In this document: positions 6,487 to 12,530 of the stretch, in pieces
How the letters are laid out: each line of letters starts with the position of its first letter
How positions within the stretch are numbered: position 1 is the stretch's first letter
Assembly: GCA_015222405.1 (NCBI GenBank)
Contig: JADFVG010000126.1
Span: forward strand, 1 to 12,998
Direction of reading: 5' to 3'
DNA length: 12,998 bases
Source: Chloroflexota bacterium
GTDB lineage: Bacteria > Chloroflexota > Dehalococcoidia > E44-bin15
The notes under the pieces: generated by a model
Seen by the model: the letters and a program-made list of their open reading frames with translations, nothing else
The model's database searches: none
What the model was told of the DNA's origin: nothing
Program-made: the position numbers and the translations under genes

Positions 6487-7149
6487 TTGCGTATTGTGCT
6501 TTTGGGCGCACCTGGCTCAGGCAAGGGGACACAAGCGGCGGTCGTTGCTCAAAGACTGGGCATTGATCATATCGCCTCCGGTGACCTGTTTCGGGAGGCG
6601 GCAAATAGGGGGGATGAACTGGGGCAGGAGGTGAAGGCCTATATGGAAAAGGGGCTACTTGTCCCTGACGAGGTAGTTATTAAAATGATCCTGGAGCGCC
6701 TCTCGGCCTCCGATTCTGCTCGGGGGTTCATTCTTGATGGTTTTCCCAGGACTCTGGAGCAAGCAGAGGCCCTGGATAGGTCTCTGGAGCAAAGTGAGGG
6801 AAAGATCGAAAAGGCGGTATATATCAAGGTCTCCACTGAGGAGCTGGTGAAGCGGCTCGGAGGTCGCCTTATCTGCCGCAATTGTCAAACGCCCTATCAC
6901 GAGATAAGTTCGCCGCCCAAGGTGGCGGGAAGATGTGATCTGTGCGGTGACGAGCTTTATCGGCGCCCCGATGATGCACCACAGACGGTGAGAAAGCGGC
7001 TCGAGGTCTACTTCGCCGAGACGGCACCGCTTATCGCTTATTACCGAGAAGCGGGCAAGCTGGTGGAGATCAATGGCGAGCGGGGGATTGAAGAGGTGGG
7101 GGAGGAGCTTATCGCCGCGCTAACCAAGGAAGGCGGAGGCGATTTCTGA
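6487..7149 (+). CDS. adk: Adenylate kinase, zinc-containing long-LID form
   Basis: The 220-residue enzyme catalyses ATP + AMP = 2 ADP in the cytoplasm. It shows the P-loop GAPGSGKGTQ (residues 7-16, K13), the AMP-binding stretch IASGDLFREA (29-38), LDGFPRTLEQAE (83-94) with its key arginine, and RLGGRLIC leading into the LID. The LID carries four cysteines, C130, C133, C150 and C153, the structural zinc site of many non-enteric adenylate kinases. Translation starts at TTG 6487, the only start preserving the MRIVLLGAPG opening, with GGGGGAT at 6476-6482 before it. It sits between secY and map, as in most bacteria. Confidence 0.99.
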   Translation: MRIVLLGAPGSGKGTQAAVVAQRLGIDHIASGDLFREAANRGDELGQEVKAYMEKGLLVPDEVVIKMILERLSASDSARGFILDGFPRTLEQAEALDRSLEQSEGKIEKAVYIKVSTEELVKRLGGRLICRNCQTPYHEISSPPKVAGRCDLCGDELYRRPDDAPQTVRKRLEVYFAETAPLIAYYREAGKLVEINGERGIEEVGEELIAALTKEGGGDF

Positions 7150-7168
7150 TATACTATTAGTGGAGAAG

Positions 7169-7921
7169 ATGGGAATAATTATCAAATCGCCAAAGGAGAT
7201 CGAGATCATGCGTCAGGCGGGCAGGATTGTGGCCGCTATTCTCGATCTGCTGAGGAGAAGGATCGAGCCCGGCATCACCACTGGTGAACTGGATGCCATA
7301 ACTGTTCGAGAGCTGAGCGGGTATGGTGCTGTTTCTTCGTTCAAGGGTTACCGTGGCTTTCCTGCTCATCTGTGCGTTTCGGTTAATGATGAGCTAGTTC
7401 ACGGCATTCCTGGGGAGAGGGTGCTCTGTGAAGGGGATATCGTCTCCCTTGATATGGGGGCAAATGTGCACGGCTTCCACGGTGATGCTGCGCTGACGGT
7501 GGGGGTGGGCAAAATCAGCCCCCAGGCTGAGGCCCTGCTTCAGGCGACTGAAGGGGCGCGAACGGCGGGGATTGCCAGCGCGCGTAGTGGTGCCCATCTC
7601 AGCGATATCTCAGCAGCGATCCAGTCCTTTGTTGAGGCTAGAGGGTTCTCCGTGGTGCGGGAGTATGTGGGGCACGGCATCGGCCGGGAGATGCATGAGG
7701 AGCCTCAGATACCCAATTTTGGACCCCGGGGGCAAGGACCTGTGCTACAAAAGGGGATGGCCCTGGCCTTGGAGCCAATGGTGAATATTGGGGGATGGCA
7801 GACTAAGGTGGGCAGCGACGGTTGGACGGTTACCACCGCTGATGGCAGCCTTTGTGCCCACTTTGAGCATACCATCGCCATAACTGATGGTGAGCCTGAG
7901 ATACTTACCAGGCTTGATTGA
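7169..7921 (+). CDS. map: Methionine aminopeptidase, type I
   Basis: This 250-residue cytoplasmic metalloenzyme removes the initiator methionine from new proteins. All five expected metal ligands are visible: D95 (SLDMGA), D106 (HGDAA), H169 (GHGIG), E202 (LEP) and E233 (HFEHT). H78 (VHGIPG) and H176 (EMHEEP) are the conserved substrate-binding histidines. It lacks the N-terminal extension of other MAP classes. I prefer ATG 7169, which gives the typical opening MGIIIKSPKEIEIMRQAGRI and follows GGAGA, though at short spacing. GTG 7160 would add three residues but has no ribosome binding site at normal distance. It follows adk by 19 bases and precedes infA by 16. Confidence 0.97.
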   Translation: MGIIIKSPKEIEIMRQAGRIVAAILDLLRRRIEPGITTGELDAITVRELSGYGAVSSFKGYRGFPAHLCVSVNDELVHGIPGERVLCEGDIVSLDMGANVHGFHGDAALTVGVGKISPQAEALLQATEGARTAGIASARSGAHLSDISAAIQSFVEARGFSVVREYVGHGIGREMHEEPQIPNFGPRGQGPVLQKGMALALEPMVNIGGWQTKVGSDGWTVTTADGSLCAHFEHTIAITDGEPEILTRLD

Positions 7922-7937
7922 GGGGGGCGGTCGAAAT

Positions 7938-8156
7938 ATGCCCAAGAAGGAAGCAATTGAGGTTGAGGGAACGGTGCTTGAGCCCTTGCCCAATACCATG
8001 TTTCGTGTCGAGCTGGCTAATGGGCATAAGGTGCTGGCTCACATATCGGGCAGGATGAGGCTGCATTACATCAAAATCCTTCGTGGCGATAGGGTATTGG
8101 TGGAACTCTCCCCCTATGACCTGACTAGGGGCAGGATCACCTATCGTTTCCTGTAG
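7938..8156 (+). CDS. infA: Translation initiation factor IF-1
   Basis: The 72-residue product has exactly the usual IF-1 length and its single S1/OB-fold domain: MPKKEAIEVEGTVLEPLPN, then MFRVELANGHKVLAHISG, MRLHYIKILRGDRVLVELSP and YDLTRGRITYRF. IF-1 occupies the 30S A site during initiation and helps IF-2 and IF-3. ATG 7938 is preceded by a run of G (7922-7930) acting as ribosome binding site; the frame is open further upstream, but those codons lie in the end of map and do not resemble IF-1. A 36-base gap leads to rpmJ. Confidence 0.98.
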   Translation: MPKKEAIEVEGTVLEPLPNTMFRVELANGHKVLAHISGRMRLHYIKILRGDRVLVELSPYDLTRGRITYRFL

Positions 8157-8192
8157 AGCTTGGCTTAATATCTGTGAGGATAGGGGGTTGTG

Positions 8193-8306
8193 ATGAAGGT
8201 GAGTGCTTCGGTGAAGCGTCGCTGTGAGAAGTGTAAGGTGGTAAGGCGCAAGGGCGTGGTGCGGGTCATTTGCTCTAACCCGAGGCATAAGCAGAGGCAG
8301 GGCTGA
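8193..8306 (+). CDS. rpmJ: 50S ribosomal protein L36, zinc-binding form
   Basis: This 37-codon gene reads MKVSASVKRRCEKCKVVRRK followed by a basic stretch ending NPRHKQRQG, the classic L36. Its zinc ligands C11, C14, C27 and H32 are all present, so it is the C+ form. L36 is the smallest 50S protein and helps organise 23S rRNA near the GTPase-associated centre. The purine run ending TAGGGGG (8181-8187) precedes ATG 8193. It follows infA by 36 bases, the normal order, and is the last gene before the 257-base gap. Confidence 0.97.
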   Translation: MKVSASVKRRCEKCKVVRRKGVVRVICSNPRHKQRQG

Positions 8307-8365
8307 TTTCGTTTTTCGAGCTATTTGCCTTGGTAAATGTGTTCCTTAGGGGTAAGGATGGCAAA

Positions 8366-8506
8366 ATGTTAAAGGGGATGCTTACTAAGATGGTTTCGAT
8401 AACGAAAGCGTTCATTGAATCACAGCGTATAGAACGAAAAAGGGGCTGTGGTTATCGTATTGCTTTGGGCATGGTGACTAGGAGGATAGACGGTCTAACA
8501 GAATAG
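8366..8506 (+). CDS. Unrecognised small ORF in the rpmJ-rpsM gap (46 aa, doubtful)
   Basis: ATG 8366 opens a frame to TAG 8504-8506, giving 46 residues that begin MLKGMLTKMVSITKAFIESQ and are rich in Lys/Arg with one Cys. The frame stays open upstream to GTG 8339 and TTG 8330, and further ATGs at 8378 and 8390 are in frame. AAGG at 8354-8357 is a modest ribosome binding site for ATG 8366. I recognise no family. A short open frame of this size can occur by chance, the base composition is more AT-rich than the neighbouring genes, and the same stretch could be a structured leader, so coding status is uncertain. Confidence 0.2.
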   Translation: MLKGMLTKMVSITKAFIESQRIERKRGCGYRIALGMVTRRIDGLTE

Positions 8507-8554
8507 GTAGCATATGAAGTTCCCATTAGCCAAGGCATAAAGTACGAAAAGGGG
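8434..8554 (+). repeat. Imperfect direct repeat ACGAAAA(A)GGGG in the rpsM leader
   Basis: ACGAAAAAGGGG at 8434-8445 and ACGAAAAGGGG at 8544-8554 differ by one A, and both are preceded by ATA-containing sequence. The second copy is part of the rpsM ribosome binding region; the first lies in the loop of the proposed pseudoknot. Confidence 0.5.
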
Positions 8555-8563
8555 AAGGGAAAA

Positions 8564-8947
8564 ATGGCGAGGATAGCAGGGGTAGACCTGCCCAGGAACA
8601 AGCGAATCGAAATTGGATTACGCTACATTTATGGCATTGGACCCACTTTGGGCCGCAGAATCCTGGATCAAAGCGGTATTAACTATGATATCAAGGTCAG
8701 CGACCTGAGCGAGGCGGAGACCAGCCGCATTCGTGAGATTATCGATAAGGAGTATAAGGTTGAAGGTGAGCTCAAGCGGGAGGTTCAGCTAAACATCAAG
8801 AGGCTGATCGAGGTTGGCAGCTACCGCGGCATCAGGCATCGCCGCGGATTGCCCCTTCGCGGTCAGCGCACCCGAACCAATGCCCGCACCAAGAGAGGTG
8901 CCCGCAGGACAGTGGCAGGACGTCGCCGCACTGTGGCTAGGAAGTAA
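8564..8947 (+). CDS. rpsM: 30S ribosomal protein S13
   Basis: The 127-residue product has the S13 opening MARIAGVDLPRNKRIEIGLR, the helix-hairpin-helix-like YIYGIGPTLGRRIL, and the conserved tail YRGIRHRRGLPLRGQRTRTN followed by a basic end. S13 sits in the 30S head, contacts the P-site tRNA with its tail and forms bridges to L5. It is the first gene of the alpha operon. GGGGAAGGG just before ATG 8564 is the ribosome binding site, and a 257-base leader-like gap precedes it. Nine bases follow before rpsK. Confidence 0.99.
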   Translation: MARIAGVDLPRNKRIEIGLRYIYGIGPTLGRRILDQSGINYDIKVSDLSEAETSRIREIIDKEYKVEGELKREVQLNIKRLIEVGSYRGIRHRRGLPLRGQRTRTNARTKRGARRTVAGRRRTVARK

Positions 8948-8956
8948 AGGAGAGGC

Positions 8957-9352
8957 ATGGCAAGTAAAAAGAGACCGGCAAGGATTAAGAAGAGGGAAAG
9001 GAAGTCCATTCCCAAAGGGAAGGCCTACATTCAATCTACCTTTAACAATACTATCATTACCCTTACCGATCCCGCAGGTAATACCATCGCCTGGGGGAGT
9101 TCGGGAACGGTGGGATTTAAGGGGTCGCGCAAGGGAACCCCTTATGCAGCGCAGATGGCTGCGGAACAAACAGCAAGGCGGGGGATGGAGCACGGGCTGC
9201 GCCAGGTTGAGGTCTATGTTAGGGGGCCGGGCAGTGGGCGCGAGGCAGCCATCCGCTCTCTGCAAGCCGCAGGACTTATCATTACTGGGATCAAGGATGT
9301 AACGCCTATCCCCCACAATGGTTGCCGCCCGCCGAAGAGGAGGCGGGTGTAA
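8957..9352 (+). CDS. rpsK: 30S ribosomal protein S11
   Basis: The 131-residue product contains GKAYIQSTFNNTIITLTDPAGN-type sequence near residues 22-42, the SSGTVGFKGSRKGTPYAAQ stretch, VYVRGPGSGREAAIRSLQAAG, and the invariant end IPHNGCRPPKRRRV. S11 lies on the 30S platform and shapes the mRNA exit (E-site) region with S7. AGGAGAGG before ATG 8957 is the ribosome binding site. It is the second gene of the alpha operon, in normal order. Confidence 0.99.
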   Translation: MASKKRPARIKKRERKSIPKGKAYIQSTFNNTIITLTDPAGNTIAWGSSGTVGFKGSRKGTPYAAQMAAEQTARRGMEHGLRQVEVYVRGPGSGREAAIRSLQAAGLIITGIKDVTPIPHNGCRPPKRRRV

Positions 9353-9368
9353 GATGGGAGGAGGATAA

Positions 9369-9995
9369 ATGGCTCGGTATACAGGTCCGGTCTGCCGCCT
9401 ATGTCGGCGTCAAGGAGAGAAGCTGATGCTTAAGGGGGAACGGTGCACCACTCGTAAATGTGCTTTAGAGCGGCGCAGTCTACCCCCGGGTCAGCATCGC
9501 CCACGGCGGCGCAAAATATCCGACCGTGGCCTGCAGCTACGGGAGAAGCAGAAGGCAAAACACACTTATGGTGTGCTGGAGAGACAGTTCTACCGGCACT
9601 TCACCGAGGCGGAGAGACGGGTTGGAATTACCGGTGAAAACCTGCTCCAGATCCTGGAGATGAGGCTTGATAATGTGGTTTATCGCTTCGGTTTCGCTGA
9701 CTCCCGCAGGCAGGCACGCCAACTGGTGCGCCATGGTCACATCACCCTGAATGGGCGCAAGACAGATATCCCCTCTTGTGCAGTTAAGGTGGGGGATGTT
9801 ATTGTCTTGCGCGAGAGGGACCCTAATACTGAATACTATAAGAGGGTTGCAGAGCAGATTGGGGATAAGATAGTGCCCCAGTGGCTGAGCCTGGACCCTG
9901 ATACCCTATCCGGCCGGGTGCTGGCTTCACCTAGCCGCAGTGACATCGATCTTAGTTTGAATGAAAAAGCCATCGTAGAGTATTATTCTAGATAG
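9369..9995 (+). CDS. rpsD: 30S ribosomal protein S4, zinc-binding form
   Basis: The 208-residue product is a full-length S4. The N-terminal region has four cysteines, C9, C12, C26 and C31, within the zinc-binding motif MARYTGPVCRLCRRQGEKL and GERCTTRKCALERR. The S4 RNA-binding domain follows at about residues 98-160 (MRLDNVVYRFGFADSRRQAR, then HITLNGRKTDIPS). S4 starts assembly of the 30S body, contributes to decoding fidelity, and in E. coli represses this operon. GGAGGAGG at 9357-9364 is the ribosome binding site. The gene lies between rpsK and rpoA, so a feedback loop through the upstream leader is possible but not shown. Confidence 0.99.
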   Translation: MARYTGPVCRLCRRQGEKLMLKGERCTTRKCALERRSLPPGQHRPRRRKISDRGLQLREKQKAKHTYGVLERQFYRHFTEAERRVGITGENLLQILEMRLDNVVYRFGFADSRRQARQLVRHGHITLNGRKTDIPSCAVKVGDVIVLRERDPNTEYYKRVAEQIGDKIVPQWLSLDPDTLSGRVLASPSRSDIDLSLNEKAIVEYYSR

Positions 9996-9999
9996 CTTT

Positions 10000-10005
10000 G
10001 GGAGG
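10000..10005 (+). promoter_or_regulatory. Ribosome binding site that fixes the rpoA start
   Basis: GGGAGG lies seven bases before TTG 10013. An earlier TTG at 9998 would put this site inside the gene and add five residues (MGGIS) that do not resemble RpoA, so TTG 10013 is preferred. Confidence 0.8.
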
Positions 10006-10012
10006 TATTTCC

Positions 10013-10978
10013 TTGTTAGAGGCTGTGAACCCTCAAATAGAGTGTCAGGAAAGCACGGAAAAATATGGGCGCTTCGTCGCTGAGCCCCTGGAGAGAGGTT
10101 TTGGATTCACCTTGGCTAATGCCATGAGGCGAGTGCTTCTAAGTTCGCTTCCCGGTCTTGCGGTGACGTGGGTCAGGATTGATGGGGTACAGCATGAGTT
10201 CTCTACCATTCCCCACATGAAGGAGGACACTATAGAGTTTCTCATCAATGTTAAGGCATTAAGGCTGCGTCCCCTGACTTCAAAGGTGGGGAAGTTAACC
10301 CTGGACGTCAGCGGTGAGGGCTTGGTGGTGGCTGGCGACATCCAGCCATCCGTTGATTTCGATGTGGTAAACCCTGAGCTTCCCTTGGCCACTCTGGATT
10401 CGCCGGAGGCAAAACTGGTGGTGGAGTTCAATGTGGAGCAGGGCAAGGGATATGAAAGAATAGAGCAGCGCAAGGGGGATAAGCTTCCCATAGGGGTCAT
10501 CCCTGTGGATGCCATCTTCACCCCCGTCCGCAGGGTGAATTATGCTGTGGAGCCCACCCACGTGGGGCAAGAGGCTAGTTATGAGCGACTGATCCTTGAG
10601 GTATGGACTGATGGCACTATAACGCCCATGGAGGCGGTGAGCGAAGCGGCGAAGATATTGATAGAACAATTTCAGCTTTTCTATGAGCTCGCTAGGTTTC
10701 CGCAGCGGGTGGGGGAGCAAAAGCCTCCCCTCCCCATCCCGCTGGAGCAATACAATCTTCCTATCGAGCAGCTTGCCCTTTCCGTGCGTACCTTAAACTG
10801 CTTGAAGAGGGCGGGGATTACTAATGTGGGTGAGCTAGTAGAAAAGGGTGAACGGGAGCTTTTGACTATCAGAAACTTCGGGCTGAAGGCTATGGAGGAG
10901 GTGCAAGAGCAACTCCGGGCTTTGGGCTTGACACCAGAGCCAGACGTTGGAGAAGTGGAGGAGATCTCTGAGGAATGA
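10013..10978 (+). CDS. rpoA: DNA-directed RNA polymerase subunit alpha
   Basis: From TTG 10013 the product has 321 residues, normal for RpoA. The N-terminal dimerisation domain (about 1-230) includes YGRFVAEPLERGFGFTLANA followed by MRRVLLSSLPG, VQHEFSTIPHMKEDTIEFL, and VDAIFTPVRRVNYAVEPTHVGQ. After a proline-rich linker the alpha-CTD (about 250-310) reads LALSVRTLNCLKRAGITNVG and ERELLTIRNFGLKAMEEV, with the Arg and Asn of the UP-element-binding surface present (VRTLNCLK). The acidic end (EPDVGEVEEISEE) is ordinary. It shares the alpha operon with rpsM, rpsK, rpsD and rplQ, overlapping the last as ATGA. Confidence 0.98.
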   Translation: MLEAVNPQIECQESTEKYGRFVAEPLERGFGFTLANAMRRVLLSSLPGLAVTWVRIDGVQHEFSTIPHMKEDTIEFLINVKALRLRPLTSKVGKLTLDVSGEGLVVAGDIQPSVDFDVVNPELPLATLDSPEAKLVVEFNVEQGKGYERIEQRKGDKLPIGVIPVDAIFTPVRRVNYAVEPTHVGQEASYERLILEVWTDGTITPMEAVSEAAKILIEQFQLFYELARFPQRVGEQKPPLPIPLEQYNLPIEQLALSVRTLNCLKRAGITNVGELVEKGERELLTIRNFGLKAMEEVQEQLRALGLTPEPDVGEVEEISEE

Positions 10979-11328
10979 GGCACCGAGTTGCAGGTCGAAA
11001 ATTGAGCCGGCCCACAGGTCACCGCGTTGCTATGTACCGCAATCTGGTAACCGACCTGTTAAGATATGAGAAGATTGTGACTACAGAGGCCAAGGCGAAA
11101 GAGGTCCGGGGCATAGCGGAAAAGATCATCACCTTGGGCAAAAATGGCAGCCTGCCTTCCCGACGTCAAGCTTTGTCCTTTGTCAGTGACAAAAAGGTGG
11201 TGGCTAAGCTTTTCAACGAACTTGGCTCCAGGTATGCCAGTCGCTCTGGGGGCTATACTCGGATAATCAAGCTCCAGCCCCGCATCGGCGATGGAGCACC
11301 TATGGCCCGATTAGAATTGGTGGAATAG
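10975..11328 (+). CDS. rplQ: 50S ribosomal protein L17
   Basis: The 117-residue product opens MRHRVAGRKLSRPTGHRVAM, continues RNLVTDLLRYEKIVTTEAKA, and ends in YTRIIKLQPRIGDGAPMARLELVE-like sequence, all typical of bacterial L17. L17 lies at the solvent side of the 50S subunit near the exit tunnel. ATG 10975 overlaps the rpoA stop by four bases. One base separates its stop from the truA start. Confidence 0.99.
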   Translation: MRHRVAGRKLSRPTGHRVAMYRNLVTDLLRYEKIVTTEAKAKEVRGIAEKIITLGKNGSLPSRRQALSFVSDKKVVAKLFNELGSRYASRSGGYTRIIKLQPRIGDGAPMARLELVE

Positions 11329-11329
11329 A

Positions 11330-12091
11330 ATGGGGAAGATTGCGCTGGTTGTGGAATATGAGGGCACCAGATACCATGGATCCCAGATCCAGGCTAATAT
11401 GCCCACTATTCAGGGTGAGATTGAGCACGCTCTGAGCAGGCTCACCGGGGAGATGATCCGCATTGCTTTTGCCAGCCGCACCGATGCCGGGGTTCATGCC
11501 GAAGGGCAGGTGGCGGGATTTGGCACCAATTCCAATTTGCCCGTGGAGACCTTTGTCCGGGCGCTGAATCATTATTTGCCATCGGATATCGCGGTGAGGA
11601 AGGCTTTTCCAGTGAGTGGTGGCTTCAATGTCAGAAGGGATGCCATTAGTCGGGAGTATTGGTATCGCCTGCTGAACAGCGCTACTGCTTCCCCCCTGCT
11701 GCGAAGGAGCGCCCATTTTGTGCCCCAGCCGCTGGATGTGGCAGCCATGAACGAAGCCTGCAAAGCCCTCATCGGAACCCACGATTTCGCTCCTTTTGCT
11801 AGCCCGGTTAACGGTCGAAAAAGCACTGTGCGCACTGTATACCGGGCTGAGATAACTAGAGATGGTGAACTGATCACCTTTTATATGGTAGCCAATTCCT
11901 TCTTGCCTCATCAGGTGCGCAACACCATAGGGGCTCTGGTGAAGGTGGGGCTGGACAAGTGTGATGTCGAAACTTTCCGCCAAATTGCCCGCTCTAAAAC
12001 GCTGGCTTCAGCAGGCCCAGCTCTGCCTGCTCATGGGCTTTGTCTTATTAAGGTCAATTACCCCGATGGAGTCTGGGATGAAAACCTATAG
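11330..12091 (+). CDS. truA: tRNA pseudouridine(38-40) synthase TruA
   Basis: The 253-residue enzyme isomerises uridines 38, 39 and 40 in the anticodon stem of many tRNAs. The catalytic aspartate is D52 in SRTDAGVHAEGQV. Other family features are the start IALVVEYEGTRYHGSQIQ, VRALNHYLPSDIAV near residues 75-88, SREYWYRL near 109, FAPFASP, and the late FLPHQVRNTIGALVKVG segment. Length matches bacterial TruA (about 245-270). It directly follows rplQ (one base apart) and precedes rplM, with which it overlaps by 14 bases, an arrangement shared with Firmicutes and several other phyla. A long antisense frame over this gene looks like a shadow. Confidence 0.98.
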   Translation: MGKIALVVEYEGTRYHGSQIQANMPTIQGEIEHALSRLTGEMIRIAFASRTDAGVHAEGQVAGFGTNSNLPVETFVRALNHYLPSDIAVRKAFPVSGGFNVRRDAISREYWYRLLNSATASPLLRRSAHFVPQPLDVAAMNEACKALIGTHDFAPFASPVNGRKSTVRTVYRAEITRDGELITFYMVANSFLPHQVRNTIGALVKVGLDKCDVETFRQIARSKTLASAGPALPAHGLCLIKVNYPDGVWDENL

Positions 12092-12530
12092 TGCCAGATC
12101 CTCAGAACTTAAGCCTGCTTGGCATGTTATTGATGCCTCGGGGCAAATCCTGGGCCGGCTCGCCTCTGAGGTAGCCATGCTGCTTATGGGCAAACATAAG
12201 CCCACCTATACTCGCCACCTGAATAGCGGCGACTTTGTCGTCGTAATCAATGCGGCAAAGGTTAGGGTCACGGGGAAGAAGGTGGAACAGAAAATCTATT
12301 ATCGTCATTCTGGATATCCCGGCGGGCTGAAAAGTACCTCCTTTGCCCGGATGATGGAGACTTATCCCACTCGGGTGATAGAGCACGCGGTGAAGGGGAT
12401 GCTGCCTCGTAATCGGCTGGGGCGGGATATGCTGGGAAAACTCAGAGTCTACGCCGGCGATACCCACCCCCATCAGGCCCAGGTGGGAAGCAAATCGATA
12501 GCGAAAACTGAGGAAGGGGGCAGCGGTTGA
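12078..12530 (+). CDS. rplM: 50S ribosomal protein L13
   Basis: From ATG 12078 the product has 150 residues, slightly above the usual 142-147. Typical L13 sequence: MKTYSARSSELKPAWHVIDA, GQILGRLASEVAMLLMGKHK, GDFVVVINAAKVRVTGKK, KIYYRHSGYPGGLKS near residues 76-90, and AVKGMLPRNRLGRDMLGKL followed by YAGDTHPHQAQ. L13 is an early 50S assembly protein on 23S rRNA. The frame is open upstream through truA, but the N-terminus before MKTYS is not L13-like; GATGGAG just upstream supports ATG 12078. The stop overlaps the TTG start of rpsI (TTGA), the usual rplM-rpsI pairing. Confidence 0.98.
   Translation: MKTYSARSSELKPAWHVIDASGQILGRLASEVAMLLMGKHKPTYTRHLNSGDFVVVINAAKVRVTGKKVEQKIYYRHSGYPGGLKSTSFARMMETYPTRVIEHAVKGMLPRNRLGRDMLGKLRVYAGDTHPHQAQVGSKSIAKTEEGGSG

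Larger units (their letters stand above)
8307..8563 (+). promoter_or_regulatory. 257-base gap before rpsM: candidate structured leader of the alpha operon
   Basis: This is the only large gap in the cluster. By eye it contains several compatible helices. An outer nine-pair helix joins 8326-8334 with 8529-8537 (one G-U). A hairpin TCCTTA-GGGG-TAAGGA lies at 8343-8358. CGATAAC 8397-8403 pairs with GTTATCG 8451-8457, and CACAG 8421-8425 pairs with CTGTG 8446-8450. CGTTC 8409-8413 could pair with GAACG 8432-8436 to form a pseudoknot. In E. coli the leader before rpsM is a pseudoknot bound by S4, encoded in the same operon. No strong promoter boxes or terminator were found. Function is inferred from position and complementarity only; a small ORF overlaps it. 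Confidence 0.35.

Noticed and set aside
7150..7160. TATACT-like sequence between adk and map as a promoter -10 box
   Set aside because: No TTGACA-like box lies 16-18 bases upstream; the 19-base adk-map gap is best read as an internal operon junction.
8307..8320. T-rich stretch after rpmJ as an intrinsic terminator
   Set aside because: No GC-rich stem precedes the T run; only a three-pair TCG/CGA could form.
8487..8497. TAGACGGTCTA palindrome as an operator
   Set aside because: Eleven bases with an odd centre are easily due to chance, and no second copy is seen near a promoter.
8789..9316. Long overlapping open frames on both strands (175 codons minus, 162 codons plus) over rpsM/rpsK
   Set aside because: The rpsM and rpsK frames carry unambiguous S13 and S11 signatures; the others are shadows of arginine- and glycine-rich coding DNA.
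9998..10012. TTG 9998 as the rpoA start
   Set aside because: It would put the GGGAGG ribosome binding site inside the gene and add five residues unlike RpoA.
11300..11983. 227-codon minus-strand open frame opposite rplQ/truA
   Set aside because: It lies entirely opposite truA and the rplQ end, which have clear family motifs, and its translation shows no recognisable domain.
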